Made by a program: the position numbers and the translations under genes
Shown: one piece after another, positions 1 through 6,738 of the stretch
Numbering within the stretch: position 1 is the first letter of the stretch
Layout of the letters: each line of letters starts with the position of its first letter
The notes under the pieces: model-generated
Seen by the model: the letters and a program-made list of their open reading frames with translations, nothing else
What the model was told of the DNA's origin: nothing
Databases searched by the model: none
From: an uncultured Oscillospiraceae bacterium
GTDB taxonomy: Bacteria > Bacillota > Clostridia > Oscillospirales > Oscillospiraceae
DNA: 16,893 nucleotides
Reading direction: 5' to 3'
Assembly: GCA_944385195.1 (NCBI GenBank)
Contig: CALWWH010000117.1
Location: 1 to 16,893 of the forward strand

Positions 1-448
1 CCAGGCCAATCAAAGCGACGTCGTGAGCGATGTCGTAGATGTCGCGGCCTTCGGTCTCGACGCCCCACTCGGCGGCCAGATTCAGCAGCTTTTTGGTGTC
101 GGTGATGTGGAAGTTGCCGTCCCGGCTGGTATCATAGAGCTTGTGGCAGATCTCACGGCCGTGGTCGGAGTGGGCTGCGCAGCCGCCGGTGACGAAGCGG
201 AGATAATTGCGGCCGGCAATTGCATGCGCGTCAGCGCCGCAAATGCCGCGGGGAGTTTTGGGAGTGATGCGGCAGGGCCCCATGGAGCAGATGCGGCAGC
301 AGATACCCTGCTCGCCGAAACTACACTGCGGGGTCATCGCCTTTTTGCGGTCCTCCCAGGTGGTAGCGCCGGCAGTGATAGCCAATTCTTTTAGCTTGGC
401 GCTGTCAGCCTCCATCTGCTCAACGGTTGTCAGTTTTAACTCGTCCAT
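1..448 (-). CDS. cooS: Anaerobic carbon monoxide dehydrogenase, catalytic subunit, N-terminal part (cut by window edge)
   Basis: Reading the minus strand from an ATG at 448 gives about 149 residues that run off the left edge. The protein interconverts CO and CO2 at a Ni-Fe-S C-cluster, passing electrons through B and D clusters. Seen here are the family's N-terminal cluster ligands: C42 and C50 (D-cluster positions), then C51, C54, C59 and C70 (B-cluster positions) in the stretch GICCRICSMGPCR...GICGA, followed by GGCAAHSDHGRE, whose His and Cys residues are typical of CooS. The C-cluster ligands lie outside the window. A GGAGG lies 9 nt before the ATG. It follows cooC by 44 nt and is probably cotranscribed with it from 1307-1336. 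Whether it is a mono-functional CooS or part of an acetyl-CoA synthase cluster cannot be seen here. Confidence 0.95.
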   Translation of the reverse strand, partial: MDELKLTTVEQMEADSAKLKELAITAGATTWEDRKKAMTPQCSFGEQGICCRICSMGPCRITPKTPRGICGADAHAIAGRNYLRFVTGGCAAHSDHGREICHKLYDTSRDGNFHITDTKKLLNLAAEWGVETEGRDIYDIAHDVALIGL

Positions 449-492
449 TATGAGGTTCCTCCATATCTCGCCTTTGCGGCGTTTATGTGTTA

Positions 493-1263
493 TTACAGTC
501 CCAGAGCAGCGATAACCTTCGCGAACGCCTCGCGAACCGCTGCATCCTTTGGCAGCGACACGATGGGCTTGCCATCGCAGTCGTACTCGTAGATCAGCTC
601 ATCCTGGGGCAATACGCCGACGAGCGGCAGGTCCAGGCGTGCTACCTCTGCGGCGGTACCCTCACTGAGGACGCCGTTGGGAGCGCGGTTGACAATCAGA
701 CCAGTCCGGCCTGGGTTGAGTTTGAGCTCCATGGCCAGGTCACGGATGCGGGCGGCAGCCTGCACCCCGCGGCGGGAACAGTCAGAGACCAGCAGCAGGG
801 TGTCGACCTTGGGAAGAATGCCGCGGCTGATGTGCTCCATGCCAGCTTCGTTATCGACGATGATATATTCGTAGTTGTTGCTGATCTTGGCCAGCTGCGT
901 CTGCAGCAGCCCGTTGACAAAACAATAGCAGCCCTTGCCTTGGGTACGGCCCATGACCAAAAGATCGAAGTCATCCTCCTCCGCCAGAGCGTCGGCAAAA
1001 CGGAAATTCAGGTAATCCTGCTTGGTCATGCCTGCGGGGAGGGGAGTGTCGTTGTCTAGAGCGGAGCGCTCGATCTCCTCGCGGATCTCTCCCAGAGAGG
1101 TCTCTACAGGGACGCCAAGAACTTCGCCTAGATTGCTGTTGGCATCGGCGTCAACCACGAGAATGGGGCCGCGCTTATTGTGACTCAGATACTCTGCCAG
1201 CAGCCCGCAAAAGGTCGTCTTACCAACGCCGCCTTTACCGGCTACTGCGATCGTATGTGGCAT
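493..1263 (-). CDS. cooC: CooC-type ATPase, nickel insertion/maturation factor for CO dehydrogenase
   Basis: A 256-residue SIMIBI/MinD-class P-loop ATPase that loads nickel into the CODH C-cluster. The deviant Walker A motif GKGGVGKTT occupies residues 9-17, with both the signature lysine (K10) and the P-loop lysine (K15). The VVDADANSNLGEVLG stretch (36-50) is the switch I region. A Cys-x-Cys pair at C112/C114 (GKGCYCFVNGLL) is the CooC metal-binding motif, and EYIIVDNEAGMEH is the Walker B/switch II stretch. Length matches the family. The ATG at 1263 has AAAGGTGG 7 nt upstream. It sits directly before cooS, the expected client. The presence of CxC argues against a generic ParA/MinD protein or a nitrogenase-type ATPase. 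Regulation is probably through the palindrome in its promoter. Confidence 0.95.
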   Translation of the reverse strand: MPHTIAVAGKGGVGKTTFCGLLAEYLSHNKRGPILVVDADANSNLGEVLGVPVETSLGEIREEIERSALDNDTPLPAGMTKQDYLNFRFADALAEEDDFDLLVMGRTQGKGCYCFVNGLLQTQLAKISNNYEYIIVDNEAGMEHISRGILPKVDTLLLVSDCSRRGVQAAARIRDLAMELKLNPGRTGLIVNRAPNGVLSEGTAAEVARLDLPLVGVLPQDELIYEYDCDGKPIVSLPKDAAVREAFAKVIAALGL

Positions 1264-1306
1264 TAAATCACCACCTTTCTGCTTGTATACACATGTTTTC
1301 GATCAT

Positions 1307-1336
1307 ATTGTAACCCCTGAGGGGGGATACTGTCAA
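1307..1336 (-). promoter_or_regulatory. Promoter for cooC-cooS
   Basis: On the minus strand, -35 TTGACA (1331-1336) and -10 TACAAT (1307-1312) are separated by 18 bp, a near-consensus sigma-A promoter. The predicted start is about 1300, leaving a leader of about 35 nt before the cooC ATG. Confidence 0.75.
1310..1330. promoter_or_regulatory. Inverted repeat filling the cooC promoter spacer (candidate operator)
   Basis: GTAACCCC and GGGGATAC face each other across 5 bp (7 of 8 pairs match), with the inner core CCCCT-G-AGGGG a perfect dyad. The element occupies essentially the whole -35/-10 spacer, so a bound protein would block RNA polymerase. The adjacent GntR/UTRA protein is the obvious candidate ligand, by inference only. 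Confidence 0.55.
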
Positions 1337-1447
1337 ACAAAATTCTCTGCCGGAGGTGGGAAATCCTCTTTTTTGTGCGAATGTATAATTTGCTCCACCC
1401 TCTCTTAGGCAAACTGACCAAGATGCCCAGAACGCATTTTAACATGC

Positions 1448-2143
1448 CTAACGTGCGCCATAGCCGCTCATGGCGGTGATGGGTCCATAGTTCGGGGCAA
1501 GATATTGGCGGCCAAATCCGATGGGACGGTTCTGGCCCTGGAGCACCGTCCGGCGCAGGACCATCAGCCGTACGCCGGGCTCGAGCCCCAGCTCGGAGCA
1601 GATGTCCTCCGGGGCTTCGGTGGTGTCCAGCTCCATCATCGTGCGGATGGTCATGGGAACATAGCGGCCTGCAAAGAGGGCGGGGAACTCGACGTAGTTG
1701 AGCTCGAGCTCAATGGTGGGCATTCTAGGCTCGAAGGGGATGAACTTCTCCTCGAAGGAGATGGGGGTTTGGTCCCGATAGAACAGCCGTCGGGTGACGA
1801 CCACGGGGCTGCCCTCCGGCAGCTGTAATTTTTGGGCAACTTCGGCGCTGGCCAGCTGCATGTTCACCTGGCGCAGACGGATGGAGCCGCTCTGAGCCTC
1901 GTCCAGCTGAAAGGTGAAGCGCCGGTGGGGGGGAGGCATAACGAAATAGCCCTTTCCCTGGCGGGCTTCGATCAGCTGCTCGTGGGCAAGGGTTTGCAGG
2001 CTTTTGCGGATGGTGACGCGGGTAGTGGTATATCGCGTAGCCAGCTCATTCTCGGAGGGCAGCGTCGAGCCCTCGGCGAAGCGGCCGTCCAGGATGGCCT
2101 TGCGCAGGTCATCGGTAATGGTCTGATAGAGATGCTCTGCCAT
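1448..2143 (-). CDS. GntR-family transcriptional regulator, HutC subfamily (UTRA effector domain)
   Basis: A 231-residue regulator. Residues about 3-65 form the GntR winged helix: LYQTITDDLRKAILDGRF, then LPSENELATRYTTTRVTIRKSLQTLAHEQLI and the wing ARQGKGYFV. The rest is a UTRA ligand-binding fold, with RLFYRDQTPISFEEKFIP and a C-terminal GFGRQYLAPNYGPI stretch. An in-frame ATG lies 7 codons upstream (2164), but it contains the ribosome site itself. GGGAGG at 2151-2156 sits 7 nt before the ATG at 2143, so the latter is chosen. The corrinoid-protein stop codon and this start are separated by one base (TGA-c-ATG), implying translational coupling. The effector is unknown; HutC-type proteins usually bind small metabolites. 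It lies upstream of cooC, whose promoter holds an inverted repeat. Confidence 0.9.
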   Translation of the reverse strand: MAEHLYQTITDDLRKAILDGRFAEGSTLPSENELATRYTTTRVTIRKSLQTLAHEQLIEARQGKGYFVMPPPHRRFTFQLDEAQSGSIRLRQVNMQLASAEVAQKLQLPEGSPVVVTRRLFYRDQTPISFEEKFIPFEPRMPTIELELNYVEFPALFAGRYVPMTIRTMMELDTTEAPEDICSELGLEPGVRLMVLRRTVLQGQNRPIGFGRQYLAPNYGPITAMSGYGAR

Positions 2144-2144
2144 G

Positions 2145-2777
2145 TCAGGACCTCCCTTCGGCACTTAGCCGACACAAGCGCAGGGCCTCGCCGGTGCTGG
2201 CACAGTAGAGTGCTTCCATTTCGTCGGCAGCAGACTGATTGACGCAGCTGCCGCCTACGGCGACGGTGACAATGTGATCCAACCCCGCCGAGCGGATGGC
2301 GGCCATGGTGTTGCTCATTGAAACGAGAGACTGATCCAGGGTGCCGCTGAGCAGCACAGCGTCCGGCGCGTGGGTCAGAATGCCGCGGACGATGCGGTTA
2401 GGGGAGACGTCGACGCCCAGGTCGATAACCTTGAAGCCGGCAAAACGCAGGGTCAGGGTCAGAAGGGTCTTACCGATGTCGTGGACATCGCCCTGCACGA
2501 CGGCAACGCAGACGGTGCCCCGTGGAATGGCAGCGAAAGAGGCGTCTGCCAGCACCTTTTGGGCCAGTTCCTGATAGATGAAGTTTGCCATCAGCAGATC
2601 CGCCAGGAAAAACTGCCCGGCTTCATAGCCTTGGAACACTTGGGTGATGCCCTCCTGCAGCTGCGCCAGCAGTGCCTGACGTCCGTCAGCGGTGGCCATC
2701 AGCGGTACAGCGGCGGCTCGCGCAGCGGAGAGATCCAACGCCACGACGGCCTGGGTGAGTGTGGATGCGTGTTCCAA
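2145..2777 (-). CDS. Corrinoid (cobalamin-binding) protein of the MtbC/MttC/MtaC type
   Basis: About 210 residues with the two-part layout of methyl-carrying corrinoid proteins. A helical cap (B12-binding-2-like, roughly residues 15-80, QEGITQVFQGYEAGQFFLADLLMA) is followed by a Rossmann B12 domain. The signature GDVHDIGK contains the D-x-H-x-x-G motif whose His is the lower cobalt ligand (base-off/His-on). SGTLDQSL and VAVGGSCVNQ follow as the other nucleotide-loop motifs. No methyltransferase (MtbA-, MttB- or MtaB-like) lies beside it, which is unusual because these proteins normally serve one. It is instead coupled to a GntR regulator and sits upstream of CODH genes, so it may be a methyl carrier for a remote enzyme or a B12/methyl-state sensor. 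Start choice is discussed under the ribosome site at 2775-2789; the longer reading would begin at TTG 2798. Confidence 0.85.
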   Translation of the reverse strand: MEHASTLTQAVVALDLSAARAAAVPLMATADGRQALLAQLQEGITQVFQGYEAGQFFLADLLMANFIYQELAQKVLADASFAAIPRGTVCVAVVQGDVHDIGKTLLTLTLRFAGFKVIDLGVDVSPNRIVRGILTHAPDAVLLSGTLDQSLVSMSNTMAAIRSAGLDHIVTVAVGGSCVNQSAADEMEALYCASTGEALRLCRLSAEGRS

Positions 2778-2789
2778 TGAAAAGACTCC
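2775..2789 (-). promoter_or_regulatory. Ribosome site and TTG start chosen for the corrinoid protein
   Basis: GGAG (2786-2789) lies 8 nt before TTG 2777-2775. A TTG further upstream (2798) has no ribosome site and would be only about 9 nt from the predicted transcription start, so the inner TTG is preferred. Confidence 0.55.
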
Positions 2790-2813
2790 AATCTGCAAAA
2801 ATTACCGCTTCAT

Positions 2814-2842
2814 ATTATACCAGCAAAATTCCCAAAAAGCAA
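2814..2842 (-). promoter_or_regulatory. Promoter for the corrinoid protein-gntR unit
   Basis: On the minus strand, -35 TTGCTT (2837-2842), a 17-bp spacer and a perfect -10 TATAAT (2814-2819). Just upstream (2843-2863) TGTAT and ATACA face each other with 11 nt between, a weak possible regulator site. Confidence 0.75.
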
Positions 2843-2887
2843 TGTATCATGTTGAAGTATACAGCAGAAAAACAACAAAAGCATACG

Positions 2888-2916
2888 TTGCATCTGCCTG
2901 CGGACTGTGATATGAT
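2888..2916 (+). promoter_or_regulatory. Promoter for the FliB-family gene
   Basis: -35 TTGCAT (2888-2893), a 17-bp spacer and -10 TATGAT (2911-2916). Transcription would start near 2923, about 30 nt before the gene. It is divergent from the promoter at 2814-2842. Confidence 0.65.
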
Positions 2917-2951
2917 GATCTTCAAATGCCGAGGAAACGAGATGAAACAGG

Positions 2952-3950
2952 ATGCTGGAACGCTACCCAAAATACTACCGCAGTTTTGTCTGCCTGGCCG
3001 GAGACTGCACCGACACCTGCTGCGCCGGCTGGGATGTCCTCGTGGACGAGGAGACGGCGGCGCGTTACGCTGCCATGGAGGGGGATCTGGGCCGAAGGGT
3101 GAGAGCCTCGCTGAGGATAGACCAGGACGGGGACTGTGTCATCTCCATGGTTGCGGGAAAATGCCCGCTGCTGACCCAGGCGGGGCTTTGCAGCGTGCAG
3201 CTGGCCCATGGGCACGATGCGCTTTGCAGGGTCTGCCGGGAGTTTCCGCGCCTGCGGCAGGATTATGAAACCTTTGTGGAGCACGGCCTGTCCCTGGCCT
3301 GTCCGGCAGCGGCGGCGCTGATCCTAAATAGTACTGACGACGGCTGGGACGAAGCTGGCACCTTGGAGGCGGCGGCGGTTGAATATGATGTAGACCTGCT
3401 TAAACGCCTTCAGCAGACGAGAGAACCCTTGTTGGCCCTCCTGCGGGACGAATCCCGCCCGGTGGGGGAGAGCCTGGCCCTGGCGCTGCTCTATGCCTAT
3501 GCGGTACAGGACGCCATCGATGGCGAGGACTTTGTCTTCGACCCGGCGCAGGAGCTGGCAGCGCTGCCCCAGCCTCAGAAGCGGGATTTCACGGGGATGA
3601 TCGACTTCCACCGCAAGCTGGAAATCCTGACGGATCGATGGGCGGAGAAGTTGAGCCGCGCAGGGGGCTTGGGCCCCTGGCCGAAGGAGACGCGGGCCCT
3701 GGCCGCTTATTATGTCAACCGACACTGGCTCCAGGCGATTTCAGACCGGGACCCAGTCTGGCGTATCAAGCAGATGCTGGCGGCCTGCCTGATGGCCCGC
3801 GTCTTTCCCGGCGCCGATGAGATTGCACTCTACTCCAAGGAAGTCGAGCACGACAGCGACAATGTGGACCGTATCTGGGAGGCTGCGGACAGCGACCCCG
3901 CCTGGTCAGATCTGGCGCTGCTGGACTGGCTGCGCTTTAAAGAAGACTGA
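2952..3950 (+). CDS. fliB: FliB-family (flagellin lysine-N-methylase-like) Cys-rich protein
   Basis: A 332-residue protein starting MLERYPKYYRSF, with the FliB cysteine pattern: C14, C19, C23 and C24 (CLAGDCTDTCCAGW), C62, C71 (GKCPLL), C80 (GLC), then C92 and C95 (LCRVCREFPR) and C117. In Salmonella FliB these cysteines hold an Fe-S cluster and the enzyme methylates flagellin lysines. No flagellar gene is visible here, so the substrate may differ; many non-motile Firmicutes carry homologues. It looks shorter than the roughly 400-residue Salmonella protein, mainly toward the C-terminus. The start is awkward: GAGG at 2931-2934 is well placed for an out-of-frame ATG at 2942, while ATG 2952 has only an adjacent AGG. 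The 3' end overlaps the convergent MerR gene by 14 bp. Family assignment is firm; the function in this organism is not. Confidence 0.8.
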   Translation: MLERYPKYYRSFVCLAGDCTDTCCAGWDVLVDEETAARYAAMEGDLGRRVRASLRIDQDGDCVISMVAGKCPLLTQAGLCSVQLAHGHDALCRVCREFPRLRQDYETFVEHGLSLACPAAAALILNSTDDGWDEAGTLEAAAVEYDVDLLKRLQQTREPLLALLRDESRPVGESLALALLYAYAVQDAIDGEDFVFDPAQELAALPQPQKRDFTGMIDFHRKLEILTDRWAEKLSRAGGLGPWPKETRALAAYYVNRHWLQAISDRDPVWRIKQMLAACLMARVFPGADEIALYSKEVEHDSDNVDRIWEAADSDPAWSDLALLDWLRFKED

Positions 3951-4746
3951 ACTGGAACTCAATGATGCTCTGCCCGGATTCGGGGCCCATGTAATCCACC
4001 AGGTCGAACTCATAGACGTAGGGACCGAGCCGGTATCCCTCACTGTCGGCCAGGGCGAGAACCTTGTCAATGGCGTCGCGGGCGGTGTTCCAGCCCTGGA
4101 AGAGCACAGAGATATACCGCCCGGCGGGCTTCAGATGGAGATGTTCCGACTCCAGCCAGCGCTCTGCCGCGGCAAAAAAGCACAATTCATCGGGAAAGCC
4201 GTCACGAAACCCATCGGAGGGATAGATCACTCCGATGGGTTCTTTATGTACGGCGGGGTTTGCCTCGCAGGCGGCCAGATGGTCGAGAAAGGCCTGGGGC
4301 GGGCCGCTGTCCCAGTTGTCACCGGGGAGAAAGGGCGTCGTCAGCAGAGTCTGCTCCGGCAGATGCAGGACCTCCGGGACACCGATGGGGCGGCTGGTGG
4401 CGTAGTCCAATACCGCCAGCAGCCGCTCTGCCTGCTGGCGGCTGCGGATCAGCTCCAGCATCTGTGTGTCGCAGTCAGCGATCTTCTGCTCGAATAGTTT
4501 CTGAAAAAAAGCCGGGTTCTGGCCCTCGCGGCAGGCCTGGATCTCCTTGAGCGAGCTGCCGGTCTGCTTGAGCATATGGATGACGTCGAAGTCAAAGACC
4601 TGGTAGGGACTGTAGTAGCGGTAGCCATTGTCCCCAATATGGTCAGGCTTGAGAATGCCTTTCCGGTCGTATAAAAAAAGCGTATCCTTGGTCGTGCCGC
4701 AGAGCCTGGCAAACTCGGCAGTGGTCAGGTTACTTTTTTGTTTCAT
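3937..4746 (-). CDS. MerR-family regulator with GyrI-like effector domain, probable activator of the adjacent ABC exporter
   Basis: 269 residues. The N-terminal MerR winged helix is clear (LTTAEFARLCGTTKDTLFLYD, then GYRYYSPYQVFDFDVIHML and GSSLKEIQ), followed by a long linking helix (about residues 80-110). The C-terminal domain resembles GyrI/BmrR drug-binding folds and ends YEFDLVDYMGPE...IIEFQFSLL. The ATG at 4746 with GGGGG upstream is preferred to the TTG two codons earlier (4752). Proteins of this layout bind hydrophobic or cationic compounds and twist over-long promoters into activity. The divergent exporter promoter has precisely that 19-bp spacer and a perfect palindrome, making it the likely target. 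The same site lies just downstream of merR's own -10, so it would also repress itself. Confidence 0.9.
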   Translation of the reverse strand: MKQKSNLTTAEFARLCGTTKDTLFLYDRKGILKPDHIGDNGYRYYSPYQVFDFDVIHMLKQTGSSLKEIQACREGQNPAFFQKLFEQKIADCDTQMLELIRSRQQAERLLAVLDYATSRPIGVPEVLHLPEQTLLTTPFLPGDNWDSGPPQAFLDHLAACEANPAVHKEPIGVIYPSDGFRDGFPDELCFFAAAERWLESEHLHLKPAGRYISVLFQGWNTARDAIDKVLALADSEGYRLGPYVYEFDLVDYMGPESGQSIIEFQFSLL

Positions 4747-4760
4747 TTGCAAAAACCCCC

Positions 4761-4791
4761 TTGACTATGGTGTAACACCATAGTTTATTGT
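4761..4791 (+). promoter_or_regulatory. MerR-type promoter of the ABC exporter operon (19-bp spacer)
   Basis: -35 TTGACT (4761-4766) and -10 TATTGT (4786-4791) are 19 bp apart, the lengthened spacing typical of MerR-activated promoters. The predicted start is near 4798, giving a leader of about 117 nt. Confidence 0.8.
4764..4784. promoter_or_regulatory. Perfect 21-bp palindromic MerR operator
   Basis: Arms ACTATGGTGT and ACACCATAGT flank a single central A. All ten pairs match. It lies between the -35 and -10 of the exporter promoter, on the face expected for MerR dimers. Confidence 0.85.
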
Positions 4792-4815
4792 ATCACTCGT
4801 GCTAAGGTTTGGCAA
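4787..4815 (-). promoter_or_regulatory. Promoter for the merR-type gene, overlapping the exporter -10
   Basis: On the minus strand, -35 TTGCCA (4810-4815), a 17-bp spacer and -10 TACAAT (4787-4792). This -10 overlaps the exporter -10 (4786-4791) by five bases, so the two promoters should compete. The palindrome lies at about +1 to +20 of this transcript. Confidence 0.7.
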
Positions 4816-4823
4816 GTGCCGCC

Positions 4824-4871
4824 GTGCAGAGGGTCCCAATCTGCACCGGTTTTGGCTGGACGGTGACCGTC
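4824..4871 (+). other. Hairpins in the 5' leader of the ABC exporter mRNA
   Basis: GTGCAGA (4824-4830) and TCTGCAC (4840-4846) form a perfect 7-bp stem with a 9-nt loop. GACGGT-G-ACCGTC (4859-4871) is a second dyad. They end about 30 nt before the ribosome site and have no T-run, so they look like leader structure, not a terminator. Their function is unknown. Confidence 0.4.
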
Positions 4872-4914
4872 ATCGTCTGCCGAACTTTTACCGCACCAGA
4901 GAGGAGGAATTTCC

Positions 4915-6738
4915 ATGAACCATAGCAAAGAGAGTCGTGCGAAGCTTTTACTGCGGCTGGTAAAAGGCAGCATGCGCTTCTTCGTCGCCAGTATCCTCTG
5001 TATGGCGATCATGTCCCTGAGCGAGATGATTGTCCCGCAAGTCATTTCCATGACCGTCGACTCCGTCATCGGCGAGCGTCCGTTGGAGATGCAGAGCTAC
5101 CTCCGGGTTCCGTTAGAGGCTCTGGGGGTTGATATTGCGGCGCTGCCGGCGTATTTCAGCCAGAGGCTGTGGGCGCTGTCGCTGGTGGTGGCGGGCCTGG
5201 CGCTGCTCTCCGCCGTTTTCCGCTATGCCGCCACGCTCGCGACCAACAAGGGCTCTGAGACCCTGGTCAAGAACATGCGCGACAAGCTGTTTACCCAACT
5301 GCAAAAGCTGCCCTTCCAGTGGCACAACCAAAACCAGACCGGCGACCTGATTCAGCGCTGCACCAACGACGTGGACATGGTGCGCAACTTCGTGTCCATG
5401 CAGCTGATCTCGGTTTTCCGCATTGTGATCATGATGTGCCTGTCCATCAGCTTCATGTTCAGCCTCAACGCCAGACTGGCCTGGGTGGCAGTGGCGGCTG
5501 TCCCGATCATCATCGCCTACTCGACCATCTTCCGTCTGAAGATTGAAAAGTATTTCTTTGAATACGACGAAAATGAGGGCAAGCTCTCCGCCATTGCCCA
5601 GGAGAACCTCACCGGCGTGCGCGTGGTCCGCGCCTTTGGCCGGGAGCGGACGGAGATTGAGAAGTTCGAGGCTATGAACCAGCTGTGCACAAAGCTGAGC
5701 CTGCGGCTGAGCAAGCTTATGAGTTTGTTCTGGGCCCTGGGCGATCTGGTTTCCGGCCTGCAAGTCATGCTGATCTTGGTTCTGGGCACGGTCTTCACCG
5801 TTCGCGGGGAGATGTCTACCGGCAACCTGATCGCGTTTATCTCCTACAACGGAATGCTGACCTGGCCGGTTCGCGAATTGGGCCGCGTCATCTCCGAGAT
5901 GTCCAAGGCGGGCGTTTCCATCAGCCGTGTGGGGCACATTCTGTCCAGCCAGATCGAGCAGGATGCCCCCGATGCCACGGAGGACCCCATCCAAGGCGAC
6001 ATCAAATTTGAAAACGTCAGCTTTTCTTACGACGGTGAGAACACCATCATTGACAACGTAAATCTCACCGTTCCCCAGGGCAAGGTCCTGGGGATCCTGG
6101 GCGGCACCGGCAGCGGCAAGACGACGCTCATGCTGCTTCTGGAAAAGATCTACGCCCCGACAGAGGGCAGGATCACCATCGGCGGCAAAGATATCGCCCA
6201 GATGCGCACCTCCTGGGTGCGCCGGCACATCGGTATGGTCCTTCAGGAGCCCTATCTCTTCACCGGCACCCTGCAAGAGAACATCTCCATCACCCAGCCT
6301 GAGGCGACGCTGGAGAATGTCCGTGCCGCGGCGCGTATTGCCTGTCTGGATGACAATGTCCAGGGATTTGCCAAAGGATACGACACCATCGTCGGAGAGC
6401 GCGGCGTGACCCTCTCCGGCGGGCAGAAGCAGCGCTCTGCCATCGCCCGGATGCTGATGCAGCACACGCCAATCATCGTCCTGGACGACTCGCTGAGCGC
6501 TGTGGATGCGCAGACCGACGCCAAGATTCGTGCGGCGCTCAACCGCAGCTTCGGCGACGCCACCGTCATCATCATCTCCCACCGTATCACCACCCTCATG
6601 CGGGCGGACAAAATCGTCGTCATGGACAGCGGCAGGATCGTCCAGGAGGGCACCCATGAGACCCTGAGCCAGCAGGAGGGCATTTACCGCCGCATCTGCG
6701 GCATTCAGGAGGCCGTCAGAGAGGAGGAAACCCAGTGA
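4915..6738 (+). CDS. Heterodimeric ABC exporter subunit A (degenerate Walker B, canonical signature)
   Basis: A 607-residue half-transporter: a six-helix membrane domain (about residues 20-340) fused to an ATPase domain (about 362-600). Motifs seen are Walker A GGTGSGKTT (396-404), signature LSGGQ (500-504), Walker B IIVLDDSLSAVD with Asp525 where the catalytic Glu normally sits, and H-loop His556. The missing Glu is the hallmark of the non-catalytic site in BmrC/D-, LmrC/D- and TM287/288-type exporters. GAGGAGG lies 7 nt before the ATG. Its stop overlaps the GTG start of subunit B (GTGA), so the two are translationally coupled. Control by the divergent MerR protein is likely. The substrate is probably an amphipathic drug, lipid or peptide, inferred from the family. 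Confidence 0.93.
   Translation: MNHSKESRAKLLLRLVKGSMRFFVASILCMAIMSLSEMIVPQVISMTVDSVIGERPLEMQSYLRVPLEALGVDIAALPAYFSQRLWALSLVVAGLALLSAVFRYAATLATNKGSETLVKNMRDKLFTQLQKLPFQWHNQNQTGDLIQRCTNDVDMVRNFVSMQLISVFRIVIMMCLSISFMFSLNARLAWVAVAAVPIIIAYSTIFRLKIEKYFFEYDENEGKLSAIAQENLTGVRVVRAFGRERTEIEKFEAMNQLCTKLSLRLSKLMSLFWALGDLVSGLQVMLILVLGTVFTVRGEMSTGNLIAFISYNGMLTWPVRELGRVISEMSKAGVSISRVGHILSSQIEQDAPDATEDPIQGDIKFENVSFSYDGENTIIDNVNLTVPQGKVLGILGGTGSGKTTLMLLLEKIYAPTEGRITIGGKDIAQMRTSWVRRHIGMVLQEPYLFTGTLQENISITQPEATLENVRAAARIACLDDNVQGFAKGYDTIVGERGVTLSGGQKQRSAIARMLMQHTPIIVLDDSLSAVDAQTDAKIRAALNRSFGDATVIIISHRITTLMRADKIVVMDSGRIVQEGTHETLSQQEGIYRRICGIQEAVREEETQ

Noticed and set aside
1263..1445. 60-codon minus-strand open frame between gntR and cooC
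   Set aside because: It covers the cooC promoter and operator, has no ribosome site and overlaps the cooC start.
1404..1449. TTAGGC/GCCTAA pair after gntR as a terminator
   Set aside because: Six pairs enclosing 34 nt, with no T-run; too weak to call.
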